From Paracoccaceae bacterium (GTDB lineage Bacteria > Pseudomonadota > Alphaproteobacteria > Rhodobacterales > Rhodobacteraceae): a stretch of 56,717 nt of DNA. The stretch's first letter is position 1. The number at the start of each line of letters is the position of its first letter. The stretch covers positions 1 through 56,717 of the forward strand of contig CANBRQ010000008.1 in NCBI GenBank assembly GCA_947371955.1. Direction: 5' to 3'. The position numbers and the translations under genes are program-made. Below are positions 9,923-18,615 of this stretch, piece by piece. The notes beneath the pieces are model-generated. The model was given only the letters and a program-made list of their open reading frames with translations, was not told where the DNA came from and ran no database searches.

Positions 9923-10210
9923 ATGCACTATGTCATACATTGCCTTGACCATGCGGGCGCCGTCGCCAAACGGCTAGAGCATTACGAGGCGCACAAGGCC
10001 TATCTCGGCGCTGCGGCCATGAAGACCGTCATCTCTGGCCCGCTGATGGCCGACGACGAGACGACGATGATCGGCAGCTGTTTCGTGGTCGAGGCGGGTT
10101 CGCTGGCCGATGTCGAGGCCTTCAACCAAGCCGATCCGTTCAACAAGGCCGGGCTTTGGGCCACGATTTCCATCCGCCCCTTCCTCAAGCGTGTGGACAA
10201 CCGGACATGA
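9923..10210 (+). CDS. YciI family protein
   Basis: 95 residues, matching the YciI/YCII ferredoxin-like fold: MHYVIHCLDHAGAVAKRLEH, then HKAYLGAAAMKTVISGPLM, and DVEAFNQADPFNKAGLW, which carries the conserved DPF motif. Family members include small dehydrochlorinases and lyases with a His-Asp pair, and they often occur inside aromatic or sugar catabolic operons. The gene lies 15 bases after the SDR gene and overlaps the next start in an ATGA arrangement, so translation is probably coupled. The substrate cannot be read from sequence. Confidence 0.8.
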   Translation: MHYVIHCLDHAGAVAKRLEHYEAHKAYLGAAAMKTVISGPLMADDETTMIGSCFVVEAGSLADVEAFNQADPFNKAGLWATISIRPFLKRVDNRT

Positions 10211-11214
10211 GCGCACCCGTTGGAATAGCGCTGATCGGCCTTGGCTGGTGGGGCAAGAAGATGCTGAACGTGCTGGCCGCAGCGCCCGCCGATATCCGCG
10301 TGGTGCGAGCGGTGGAGCCGAATGTGGACTCCGTCAGCGCCTTGTGTGCCGAGCGTGGCATCCCGCTCTCGGCCGACTACACCGACGCCCTGAACGACCC
10401 GGCGGTCGAGGCGGTTGTGCTGGCCACCCCGCATTCCCTGCACGGCGCGCAGATCGAGGCGGCGGTGGCGGCGGGCAAGCATGTGTTCTGCGAAAAGCCT
10501 TTGGCTTTGACCAAGGCGGGGGCCGAGAAAGCCGTGGCGCTGTGCCGGGACGCCGGGCTGGTTCTGGGCATGGGCCACGAACGCCGGTGGGAGCCGCCGA
10601 TTGCCGAGATGCTGGCCATGGCGGATGCGGGCACCCTGGGGCGGCTGCATCAGATCGAGGCGAACTTCAGCCATGACAAGTTTCTGGCCCTGGACCGTGA
10701 CAACTGGCGTTTGAAGGCCGATCAGGCCCCGGCGGGCGGCATGACGGCGACGGGCATCCACCTGCTGGACCTGTCAGTGCGGCTGATGGGTCAGGCCGAG
10801 TCGGTGCTTTGCATCTGTGAGAAGCTGTCCTCTGACCTGCCCAATGGCGACACGGTGGCGGCCTTCATCAAGTTCAAGGGCGGCGGGACGTCTTACGTCT
10901 CGGCCTCGCTGGCCAACCCCTTCATGTCGCGCTTTACGGTATATGGATCGAAGGGCTGGATCGACATCCGCGACAAGGCCCATGTGGAAAGCCCCGAAGG
11001 CTGGATCGTGACCTCTGCCATGCAGGGCGGACCGATCACCACGGTGGAAATTCCGCCAGCCGAGCCTGTGAAGGACAACCTTGTGTCCTTCGCACGTGCG
11101 GTGCGCGGAACCGAAACCTATCCGATCACGGCAACCCACCTGGTTGATAACATTGCCCTTCTTGAGGCGGTCTTTGCCTCGGCCCTGTCGGGCAAGATCG
11201 AACGCGTGGCGTAG
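10207..11214 (+). CDS. Gfo/Idh/MocA family oxidoreductase
   Basis: 335 residues. The N-terminal NAD(P)-binding motif is GIALIGLGWWGKKML. The family signature EKPLAL (FCEKPLALTK) is near residue 98, and GGMTATGIHLLDL near 178 supplies the conserved Asp/His region of the substrate pocket. Relatives oxidise sugars, inositols and glycosidic hydroxyls. The start overlaps the stop of the preceding gene by four bases. Its position between the SDR and an alcohol dehydrogenase, with a ribose-type ABC importer downstream, suggests that it oxidises the imported polyol or sugar. Confidence 0.88.
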   Translation: MSAPVGIALIGLGWWGKKMLNVLAAAPADIRVVRAVEPNVDSVSALCAERGIPLSADYTDALNDPAVEAVVLATPHSLHGAQIEAAVAAGKHVFCEKPLALTKAGAEKAVALCRDAGLVLGMGHERRWEPPIAEMLAMADAGTLGRLHQIEANFSHDKFLALDRDNWRLKADQAPAGGMTATGIHLLDLSVRLMGQAESVLCICEKLSSDLPNGDTVAAFIKFKGGGTSYVSASLANPFMSRFTVYGSKGWIDIRDKAHVESPEGWIVTSAMQGGPITTVEIPPAEPVKDNLVSFARAVRGTETYPITATHLVDNIALLEAVFASALSGKIERVA

Positions 11215-11223
11215 GAGAGACCG

Positions 11224-12204
11224 ATGAAAGCCCTGATCTTCGACGAACCGAAAAAGCCAATCGTCACCCAAGTTCAAATGCCGAAAATCACTGAGAACGA
11301 GGTGATGATCCGCTCCACTTTGGTGGGCATCTGCCATTCGGATTACGAACTGCTGGCGGGGCAATACATCATCCCGATCAGCTATCCCGTGACCCCCGGC
11401 CATGAATGGGTGGGCGAGGTGGTTGAAGTGGGCAAGAACGTCAAAGGCCTGCGCGCCGGAGACCGCGTCGTCGGCGAATGCGTCATCAAGACGCCTGAGC
11501 GGATTCACCACTTCGGCTTCTCGATGGACGGTGCGGACCGTGAATTCTTTGCCGCCCGCCCCGAATGGCTGCACAAGTTGCCAGAAGCGGTGGATGATGC
11601 CAAGGGCGCGCTGATCGAACCCTTCACCTGCGGCTACTACGCCGTGATGCGGCATGGCGGCGTCAATGCGGCCGATACCGTGGTGATCTCGGGCGGCGGC
11701 ACGATTGGTCTGGTGTCGGCTGCGGCGGCGATTGGCATGGGCGCACGGGTGATCGTGGTCGATCCGGTGCCGCTGCGGCGGGATATTGCCCGGCGGTTGG
11801 GCGCGGATGCGGTGGTGGACCCGTCCGCGGGCAATCCGATTGAGGCGGTGCAGGAGCTGACCAAGGGCGGCGCGGATCTGGTCGTGGAATGTGCGGGCCA
11901 CGCCTCTTCGCTGGCCAATGTGTTCGACTACGCCCGCGCCGAGGGCAAGGTGTCGATGGTTGGCATCAACATCGGCCAGAAGTTCCCGGTGGAACTTGGA
12001 AAGATCCAGATCAAGGACCTGACGGTGCGCGGTTGTATCGGCTCGCCCAATGTCTGGCCCGCCGCGATCCGGTTCCTCGAAAAGACTGGCATCGACCTGA
12101 GCCCGATTCAGACCCACCACTTCAAGCTGGACGATGCCTTGCAGGCGCTGGAACTGGGCAAGAACCCGCAGGCGGCTGTCAAAGTCACCCTGCAGATCGC
12201 CTGA
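11224..12204 (+). CDS. Zinc-type alcohol/polyol dehydrogenase without structural-zinc cysteines
   Basis: 326 residues of the medium-chain dehydrogenase family. Catalytic-zinc candidates are present: Cys in GICHSDYEL, His-Glu in GHEWVGEV and Glu in ALIEPFTCGYY. The cofactor motif is VVISGGGTIGLVSAAAAIG. The usual four-cysteine lobe is missing: the segment after GDRVVGECV reads KTPERIHHFGFSMDGADREF with no Cys ladder. Its sequence style resembles sorbitol/threonine-dehydrogenase-like proteins linked to sugar ABC transporters. It starts nine bases after the Gfo/Idh/MocA gene and is followed seven bases later by the permease gene, so all are one operon. Confidence 0.85.
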   Translation: MKALIFDEPKKPIVTQVQMPKITENEVMIRSTLVGICHSDYELLAGQYIIPISYPVTPGHEWVGEVVEVGKNVKGLRAGDRVVGECVIKTPERIHHFGFSMDGADREFFAARPEWLHKLPEAVDDAKGALIEPFTCGYYAVMRHGGVNAADTVVISGGGTIGLVSAAAAIGMGARVIVVDPVPLRRDIARRLGADAVVDPSAGNPIEAVQELTKGGADLVVECAGHASSLANVFDYARAEGKVSMVGINIGQKFPVELGKIQIKDLTVRGCIGSPNVWPAAIRFLEKTGIDLSPIQTHHFKLDDALQALELGKNPQAAVKVTLQIA

Positions 12205-12211
12205 GGACAAG

Positions 12212-13237
12212 ATGGCACAATCCCCCCGCAAGCAGCCCAGACAGGTCTCGCGCTTTGCCTTGGCGAAGGGGTTTGTCACGGTTGTCATCTCGACCCTCGT
12301 GCTGATTGGCCTGTGCTATGCCTTCGCGCCCTCCAGCCTAGCGGCAGGCGCTTTGGCGGGCAGTCTTCCTTTCGCGGCGATCCTGATGATCGTGGGGCTG
12401 GGGCAGATGCTGGTGGTGCAGCAGGGTGGGTTCGATCTGTCGGTGGCGGGCGGCGTGTCGCTGTCCGTGGTGCTGGCGACGCACTATCCGTCTGGCGACA
12501 ACGCCCAACTGCTGCCTGCCGTGCTGATCGCCTATGCCTGTGCCGTGGCGGCGGGGCTGGTCAACGGATTCATCGTGGGTTTCGTGCGGCTCAACGCCAT
12601 CGTGGCCACCATCGGGATGAATGCGCTGATCTATGGCGTGGTCTTCGCGGTATCGGGCGGAGTGCCGCGCATTACGACCGACCTTCTGGCGCAGATTGCC
12701 GGAGGCGACAGTTTCGGCCTCGGCCATTCGGTGTGGATCGCGCTTGGCATCCTGATCGTCACGGTCTTTGCCATGAAGAAAACCATCTGGGGCCGGAAGT
12801 TCGAGGCGATTGGCGCCAACCCTCTGGCGGCAGCGGCCATCGGGCTGGATGTCCGGCTTTATCAGATGATGGCCTATGTTCTGGCGCAGCTTTACTACTG
12901 CTCGGCGGGGCTGCTGATTGCCGGCATCACCACCCAACCGACCGCGTTTCAGGGCGACAGCCTGCTGTTGCCCTCGGTCGCGGTGGTTGTGCTTGGCGGC
13001 ACATCGCTGCTGGGAGGCCGGGGGTTTCCGATCTCGACCGCCATCGCAGCACTTTTCCTCAATCAACTGAGCCAGTTCGCCTTCGCCGTTGGCGTGCCCT
13101 ACTCGGCCCAGACCATCATTCAGGCGTTAGCGCTTGGGTTGGGCATCGGGATCTATTCGATCCACCTGCCCAGTTATTTCAACAAGATCAACAAACTATC
13201 CAATCGGGAGGAAGAAGATGAAGCTATCGTATCTTAA
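12212..13237 (+). CDS. Ribose-type sugar ABC transporter permease
   Basis: 341 residues, an inner-membrane permease of the RbsC/BPD_transp_2 type. About nine to ten hydrophobic segments are visible (for example TVVISTLVLIGLCYAF, GALAGSLPFAAILMIVGLGQ). The family landmarks are the Gln-Gly-Gly-Phe-Asp-Leu-Ser motif near residue 72, LNAIVATIGMNALIYG, and the late VVLGGTSLLGGRGFP. The start codon follows the dehydrogenase gene by seven bases, and the 3' end overlaps the binding-protein gene by 20 bases. It is a second, free-standing permease: another is fused to the ATPase downstream, so the importer may be a heterodimeric channel. Confidence 0.9.
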   Translation: MAQSPRKQPRQVSRFALAKGFVTVVISTLVLIGLCYAFAPSSLAAGALAGSLPFAAILMIVGLGQMLVVQQGGFDLSVAGGVSLSVVLATHYPSGDNAQLLPAVLIAYACAVAAGLVNGFIVGFVRLNAIVATIGMNALIYGVVFAVSGGVPRITTDLLAQIAGGDSFGLGHSVWIALGILIVTVFAMKKTIWGRKFEAIGANPLAAAAIGLDVRLYQMMAYVLAQLYYCSAGLLIAGITTQPTAFQGDSLLLPSVAVVVLGGTSLLGGRGFPISTAIAALFLNQLSQFAFAVGVPYSAQTIIQALALGLGIGIYSIHLPSYFNKINKLSNREEEDEAIVS

Positions 13238-14273
13238 GGGGACCATCGCACTTGCCGCGTCTGTGCTGAGCCTTGCAGGCGTGGCCATGGCGGACACTCC
13301 GTCCTGGTGCGGCCCGAACAAGGCCTCGCTGGCGCTGCTGGACGGCTTTGGTGGCAACAGCTGGCGTCTGGTGACGACGGCCTCGGGCGCGGCAGAGGCG
13401 GCGCTGTGCCCGTCGATCACCGACTACCAATATGCCGACGGTCAGGGCAACACCCAGAAGGCCATCTCGGACATCAAGAGCTTTGCCGCCAAGGGCGTCA
13501 ATGCGCTGGTTGTGTTCGGCGACGCCGGTCCGGCAGTTCTGCCGGCCCTGAAGGCGGCCACCGCTGCGGGTTCCATCGTAGTGCCCTACCGCGTCGACGT
13601 CGGCGGCGAGGCCGGCAAGGACTATACCAAGTTCATCGGCTCCTCATTCAAGGATGACGGCGTGTCGTGGGGCAACTGGATCAAGGGTATCTTGCCCAAG
13701 GGCGGCAACGTGCTGTTCCTGTCGGGTCCGGCAGGCAACAGCCAAGGTCTGGACGAGTTGGCCGGCATGAAGACCGTGCTGGATGACAGCTACAAGTTCA
13801 TCAACCCGGAACCCTTCGATGTCACCAACTGGGACCCGTCTTTGACCCAACAGGTTCTGTCGGCGGAAATCGCCAAGAACGACAAGATCGACGTGATCGT
13901 TTCGGACTTCGGCCCGTCGCTGGTTGGCGCGCTGCCGGTGTTCAAGAAGTTCAACCGGTCGATCCCGGCGCTGGCCACTTCTGACGGCAACTCGCTGGGC
14001 TGCTTCTGGACCGACAACGTCAAGGACAACCCGGACTTCAAACTGTTCACCGTGGCAACCGGCAACGACAACGTCCGTCTGGCAGTGCAGTGGGCCGTGG
14101 CCGAAGCAACCGGTGGCACCCTGCCGACCGAGGAAATCTTCAAGGCTCCGGTCTTTGAAGACTCCGTCTCGGGCAAGCCTTCGGCCGTTCAGTGCCGTGC
14201 GGACCTGCCGGGCTCGATCTATCTGTCGGCCGTGATGTCGGGCGACGATCAGGCCAAGGCCGTGACCAAGTAA
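13218..14273 (+). CDS. Ribose-type sugar ABC transporter substrate-binding protein
   Basis: 351 residues with a clear Sec signal peptide (MKLSYLKGTIALAASVLSLA, cut after VAMA-D), then a periplasmic-binding-protein-I-type fold (LLDGFGGNSWRLVTTASG, TQKAISDIKSFAAKGVNALV, FLSGPAGNSQGLDELAG). The strong ribosome site GGGAGG lies inside the end of the permease gene. Two Cys near the mature N-terminus (WCGP, AALC) could pair. The ligand is not predictable; the enzymes around it favour a polyol, cyclitol or glycoside. A strong hairpin just after the stop probably protects its transcript, as is common for binding-protein genes. Confidence 0.9.
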   Translation: MKLSYLKGTIALAASVLSLAGVAMADTPSWCGPNKASLALLDGFGGNSWRLVTTASGAAEAALCPSITDYQYADGQGNTQKAISDIKSFAAKGVNALVVFGDAGPAVLPALKAATAAGSIVVPYRVDVGGEAGKDYTKFIGSSFKDDGVSWGNWIKGILPKGGNVLFLSGPAGNSQGLDELAGMKTVLDDSYKFINPEPFDVTNWDPSLTQQVLSAEIAKNDKIDVIVSDFGPSLVGALPVFKKFNRSIPALATSDGNSLGCFWTDNVKDNPDFKLFTVATGNDNVRLAVQWAVAEATGGTLPTEEIFKAPVFEDSVSGKPSAVQCRADLPGSIYLSAVMSGDDQAKAVTK

Positions 14274-14279
14274 ACTCTT

Positions 14280-14308
14280 GCGGCCCCGGATCGTGCATCC
14301 GGGGCCGC
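14280..14308 (+). terminator. GC-rich hairpin after the binding-protein gene
   Basis: A perfect 12-base-pair stem (GCGGCCCCGGAT / ATCCGGGGCCGC) with a five-base loop starts seven bases after the stop codon. No long T run follows, so it is more likely a 3' stabiliser or partial terminator than a full stop. It would make the binding protein more abundant than the downstream ATPase-permease. Confidence 0.7.
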
Positions 14309-14340
14309 GATTCCTTACGACCACACAGGGTGGTTCTGAT

Positions 14341-16854
14341 ATGCGGGATACGAGCGTGGGTGTTGAAAACGAACAGGGGATGGCGACTTCGGGGGCGGTG
14401 ATCCTCAAGCTGTCCGGCATCTCGAAGTTCTACGCACGCATCGCCGCCTTGACCGATGTCAGCGTGACGTTCCGCACCGGCGAGGTTCACGCCATTCTGG
14501 GCGAGAATGGCGCTGGCAAATCGACGATGATGAACGTCATCGCAGGGGCGATCCGGCCCGACCTTGGAACCATCGAATTCGAAGGCCGCGTGGTGGCGAG
14601 CATGTCGCCGGAAACGGCGGCCTCCTTGGGCATTGCGATCTCCTATCAGCATCCGGCCATTCTGGATGACCTGTCCGTGCTGGAAAACCTGCGCGTCTCG
14701 CTGCCCGCCGCACTGTTTGCCGGGAACGCGCCGCGAGCGGTGGCGCAAGCGATGCTGGATCAGGTGGGGCTGACCGTGCCCCTGCAAGCCCGAAGCGAGA
14801 GTCTGACCGTGGCGCAAAAACAGCTTCTGGAGATTGCCAAGGCGCTGGCGATCCGCCCGAAGGTCCTGATCTTGGACGAGCCGACCGCCTCGCTGGACCA
14901 AGACGCGACCGACATGCTGTTCGCCCGCATCCGCGAGGTGGTCAAGGCCGGGACCTCTGTCATCTACATCACCCACCGCCTGGCCGAACTGCGTCAGATC
15001 GCGCACCGCGTCACCGTGCTGCGCGATGGGCGTCTGGCGGGCAGCGGGCTGGTGGAAGAGGTCAGCGATCAGGACTTGCTGGGCATGATCGTCGGCCGCA
15101 CGCTGGGATCTGCCTTCCCGCCAAAGCCGGACAGCACCGGGGATATCAACCTTTCGGTCACCGGCCTGACAGGCCAGAACTTCAGCGGCGTCAGCTTCAC
15201 GGTTGCGCGCGGGGAAATCCTCGGCGTCGCCGGTGTCGCGGGCAATGGTCAGGCCGAATTGATGCGGGCTTTGGCAGGATTGCAGCCTTCTAAGGGCGAC
15301 GTGCGGCTGGGCGGGCAAAGCCTGTCGAACCATGACATGCTGAAACAGGCGGCCTTCATGCCGTCTGACCGTCACGCCGAAGGTTTGGCGGGGGGTCTGA
15401 CGATCCGTGAAAACGCCGCAATATCCGCTTTGGATAAATTCAGTTCCTTCGGCATCGTGAACCGCAAGGCTGAGATGGCCCAGGTCACTGATGTGTTCCG
15501 CGCGCTTGCCGTCAAGGCTCCCAGCATGGAGGCGGCGGTCAAGTCGCTGTCGGGCGGCAACCAGCAAAAGGTCGTCATGGCGCGCGCCTTGCTGTCAGAA
15601 CCCGGCCTGATCGTGGCCGACGAGCCGACTCAGGGCGTCGACGTCGGCGCACGATCCGAGATTTACCGGATTCTGCGTGAGGTTTCGTCCAGGGGCATTC
15701 CTGTCATCGTCAACTCTTCGGACGCGGCAGAACTTGAGGGGCTGTGCGACAAGGTCATCGTCATGTCGCGTGGCCAGGTGGTGGAAACCCTGACAGGCCA
15801 TGATGTCGACGAAGCGCGCATCGTGGCGGCGGCGGTCAGCGCTCTGACCCATGTCGACCGCGCGGAGAACCTGCATCCCAAGGCCCGCGCAAGCGGCTGG
15901 CGCCATTTCCTGCAAAGCGACAATGCCCCGGCGGTGCCGCTGAGCCTGGTGATCGTATTGTTGGCCCTGTACGGCTTCAGCCAGAATTCGCATTTCCTGT
16001 CGTCGTTCAACGTTGGCAATATCCTGATGCTGGCGACCGCCTTGGGCTTTATCGCCCTGGGCCAGACGGTGGCTATGCTGCTGGCCGGGATTGATCTGTC
16101 GGTCGGGCCTTTGGCGGGATTTCTGGTCGTGGTGGCCTCGTTCTTCATCACCGAGGGCCAGTCGCCCGAGGTCATGGCTTTGGGCTTTGCGCTGATGCTG
16201 GGGCTGGCGGTGGTCGTCGGGATGGTCAACGGTCTGTTGATCCGCTTTGCCAGCTTCACGCCGATTGCGGCGACCTTGGCTATGTATATCGGCCTTCAGG
16301 GCTGCAGTTTCATCCTGCGCGACAGCCCTGGCGGATACATCGACTCCAATGTGGTGGCCTGGATCACCTGGCAGATCGGCCCGCTTCCGGTAGCCTTCGT
16401 CGTGCTGGTTCTGGTGGCATTGGCTGCCGAGCACCTTCTTCGCAACCGTCGCATCGGCTGGCAGTTACGCGCCACTGGCTCCAACGAGGATTCGGCCCGC
16501 AGAATCGGCCTGCGCATCGACCGGACCTTTGTGGCGGGCTACGTGGTCAGCGCCCTGCTGACCGTGCTGGGTGCGGTGATGCTGATGGCGCAGATCGGCG
16601 TGGGCGACCCGGCGCAAGGTTCTAACTACACACTGGCCAGCATCACGGCGGTGGTTCTGGGTGGCACCAGCCTGCGCGGCGGGCGCGGCACCTTCATCGG
16701 CACGGTGTTGGGGGCGATCCTTCTGACCGAGGTCTTGAACGCGGTCTCTTTCCTTGGCCTGTCGCAGACCTATCAATACGTCTTCCAAGGCGCGCTGATC
16801 CTTGTCGCCGCGCTGATCTACGCCACCGTTCGCGAACGCAGCACCGTCAAGTGA
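14341..16854 (+). CDS. Sugar ABC transporter ATPase (two NBDs) fused to a permease
   Basis: 837 residues. The first nucleotide-binding domain (about 20-250) has Walker A GENGAGKST and Walker B VLILDEPTASLD, but a weak signature (LTVAQKQ instead of LSGGQ). The second (about 260-500) has a degenerate Walker A (GVAGNGQ), an intact LSGGNQQKV signature and ADEPTQGVD. This asymmetry is normal for RbsA-type ATPases. From about 530 the chain becomes an RbsC-type permease (LMLATALGFIALGQTVAMLL, AGIDLSVGPLAGF, VLGGTSLRGGRGT). The ATG at 14341 is used because the upstream codons are the hairpin. ATPase and permease are normally separate chains; here one polypeptide supplies both, next to a second free permease. 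Confidence 0.9.
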   Translation: MRDTSVGVENEQGMATSGAVILKLSGISKFYARIAALTDVSVTFRTGEVHAILGENGAGKSTMMNVIAGAIRPDLGTIEFEGRVVASMSPETAASLGIAISYQHPAILDDLSVLENLRVSLPAALFAGNAPRAVAQAMLDQVGLTVPLQARSESLTVAQKQLLEIAKALAIRPKVLILDEPTASLDQDATDMLFARIREVVKAGTSVIYITHRLAELRQIAHRVTVLRDGRLAGSGLVEEVSDQDLLGMIVGRTLGSAFPPKPDSTGDINLSVTGLTGQNFSGVSFTVARGEILGVAGVAGNGQAELMRALAGLQPSKGDVRLGGQSLSNHDMLKQAAFMPSDRHAEGLAGGLTIRENAAISALDKFSSFGIVNRKAEMAQVTDVFRALAVKAPSMEAAVKSLSGGNQQKVVMARALLSEPGLIVADEPTQGVDVGARSEIYRILREVSSRGIPVIVNSSDAAELEGLCDKVIVMSRGQVVETLTGHDVDEARIVAAAVSALTHVDRAENLHPKARASGWRHFLQSDNAPAVPLSLVIVLLALYGFSQNSHFLSSFNVGNILMLATALGFIALGQTVAMLLAGIDLSVGPLAGFLVVVASFFITEGQSPEVMALGFALMLGLAVVVGMVNGLLIRFASFTPIAATLAMYIGLQGCSFILRDSPGGYIDSNVVAWITWQIGPLPVAFVVLVLVALAAEHLLRNRRIGWQLRATGSNEDSARRIGLRIDRTFVAGYVVSALLTVLGAVMLMAQIGVGDPAQGSNYTLASITAVVLGGTSLRGGRGTFIGTVLGAILLTEVLNAVSFLGLSQTYQYVFQGALILVAALIYATVRERSTVK

Positions 16855-16860
16855 GCCCTT

Positions 16861-16885
16861 GATCAGCCCCTTGCCGGGGCTGATC
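16861..16885. terminator. Bidirectional terminator hairpin
   Basis: A perfect 10-base-pair stem (GATCAGCCCC / GGGGCTGATC) with a five-base loop lies in the 34-base gap between the convergent ATPase-permease gene (+) and the HTH-binding-protein regulator gene (-), where a shared terminator is expected. Confidence 0.75.
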
Positions 16886-16888
16886 GCG

Positions 16889-18607
16889 TCAGACCGACAC
16901 CCGCGCCTTGATGCAGCGATAGGCCGCCGCTTCCGCATCGGCGAGGGCGCGCCTTGGCGCCTTGCCTTCAAAGACGGCGGCAAAGACCTCGGCCCCCAGA
17001 ATACGCTCGATCTCGACATATTCCGGCACGGGTGGCCGTGACCAGGTGTTCAGCTCATTCCGCCGCGCCATCCGGTCGATGAAGCTGACGATGGGCGATG
17101 AGGCCAGCGCCTCGGGGTCGGCACAGACCGAAAAGCGCGGGGCGACCGGGAAGCCGTTGCGCACATGGGCCTTCATCGCCTCGGGCGAGGCCATCCAGGC
17201 GATGGCGTTCAGAATCTCGCGCTTGCGTTCCGGGACGACATAGGTGGGAATGGTCAGCAGAAACCCCCCGACCGGCGCTGTCACCTGCCGCCCCTTCAGC
17301 ACCGGAGGCGTCAGGTAGGCCACGCGGCGTTTGACCTTGGAGCTGAGCTCGTGTTCCAGCCGTGCCGCCCGCATGGTCCAGGAATAGCTCATCGCTGCGG
17401 AACCAGACATGAAGCATTCCAGATTGCGATCCGCGTCAAAGGTATCCACCCCCGGGGGCGAGACTTCGACCAGTTGCCGCATGTAGTCCAGAGCGGCCAA
17501 ACCCTCGTCACTGTTGATCCGCAGCTTCAGATTGCGGGGGTCGAAGCTGTCCAGCCAGTTTTCCGTCTTGCGCGGGATGTCAATGACCGAGCCCTGCGAG
17601 GAGGCCAGAAAGAACATGAAGGCATGGGCAATCGTCATGCCCCGCGCCCCGTTCCACGAGATGCCATACTGTTCCTTGTCCGGCCGGTGCAGGGCACGGG
17701 CGGCGGCAATCGTCTCATCAAAGGTGCGCGGATAGCTGAGGCCCGCCGCCTCGAACAGATCGCGCCGAGCGGTCAGGATTTCGACGGTGCAATAGATGGG
17801 AATCCCGTATTGCTGGCCATCCCAGCGGCCCGTGTTCCAGACCGAGGGGTGAAAGTCCAAGGGGTTGATCGGCGCCTGCGGCAGCACATCGTCCAGCGAG
17901 GCCAGAAGCCCCGCATCGGCAAAGCGGCCCAGCCACGGCATGTTGACCGCCACCACGTCATAGGCGGTGGCAGGATCGCTCAGCGCGACCTCGGCCTGAG
18001 TGTAAAGCTCGGGCAGATGGCGCAGGTCAAAGCTGCTCTTGCGGCCGATGTCGTTGCGGAAATCCGACCACATGTTGCGCATGCTGGCGAAGTAATTGTC
18101 GTCATGCAGCAGGAACCGCAGGTTCCGCAACGCCGAAGAACTGATGTCCGTGCCCTGCACCGGCGAGATGATGTGTGCCGCAAAATACGACCCGCCGAAG
18201 TAGTATTCCTCCGTCTCGCTGCCCGACCGCAGGCCGAAGGTTTTGGCCAACTGCGCCTTTACCTGCGCCGCATAGTCGATGAAATGCTCCAAAAGGCCAT
18301 CGGAGGGGGCTAGGAAGGTCGTCTTGTGCTTGGGGCCGCGCGGCACGCGGATGATCAACCCGTCCTCGATCAGCTTGGTGATCAGCCGGTTCGCGGTGCC
18401 CCAACTGGCCTGCGAAAGTTCGACCAAGGTTGACAGGTCAACGGCACGCTGCTGGATATGGCTGTCCACCAGTTCCAGCACGATGTTCCAGTATGGATCC
18501 GCCTTGGCCCCCGGGATGCTCGCGTCGAAGGGCTGGCGGATCTTGCGCAGAAAGTCGATGACCCGGCTCAGTTCGTGATCCGAAAGCTTGCCCGTGTTGC
18601 GCGTCAT
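16889..18607 (-). CDS. Winged-helix regulator fused to an ABC solute-binding-protein domain
   Basis: 572 residues and no signal peptide. Residues about 40-100 (NIVLELVDSHIQQRAVDLST ... GTANRLITKLIEDGLIIRV) look like a MarR/GntR-style winged helix. Residues about 135-555 look like an extracellular solute-binding protein of family 1 (AYDVVAVNMPWLGRFADAGL, QQYGIPIYCTVEILTARRDL, GSAAMSYSWTMRAARLEHEL, AIAWMASPEAMKAHVRNGFP). A cytoplasmic DNA-binding protein that senses its ligand with a MalE-like domain is the simplest reading. It starts eight bases after a dehydrogenase gene on the same strand and faces the importer operon, so it probably controls the locus. Regulators with ribose-type binding domains (LacI) are common; this fold combination is not one I know as a characterised family. 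Confidence 0.75.
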   Translation of the reverse strand: MTRNTGKLSDHELSRVIDFLRKIRQPFDASIPGAKADPYWNIVLELVDSHIQQRAVDLSTLVELSQASWGTANRLITKLIEDGLIIRVPRGPKHKTTFLAPSDGLLEHFIDYAAQVKAQLAKTFGLRSGSETEEYYFGGSYFAAHIISPVQGTDISSSALRNLRFLLHDDNYFASMRNMWSDFRNDIGRKSSFDLRHLPELYTQAEVALSDPATAYDVVAVNMPWLGRFADAGLLASLDDVLPQAPINPLDFHPSVWNTGRWDGQQYGIPIYCTVEILTARRDLFEAAGLSYPRTFDETIAAARALHRPDKEQYGISWNGARGMTIAHAFMFFLASSQGSVIDIPRKTENWLDSFDPRNLKLRINSDEGLAALDYMRQLVEVSPPGVDTFDADRNLECFMSGSAAMSYSWTMRAARLEHELSSKVKRRVAYLTPPVLKGRQVTAPVGGFLLTIPTYVVPERKREILNAIAWMASPEAMKAHVRNGFPVAPRFSVCADPEALASSPIVSFIDRMARRNELNTWSRPPVPEYVEIERILGAEVFAAVFEGKAPRRALADAEAAAYRCIKARVSV

Positions 18608-18615
18608 GTCCGTCC

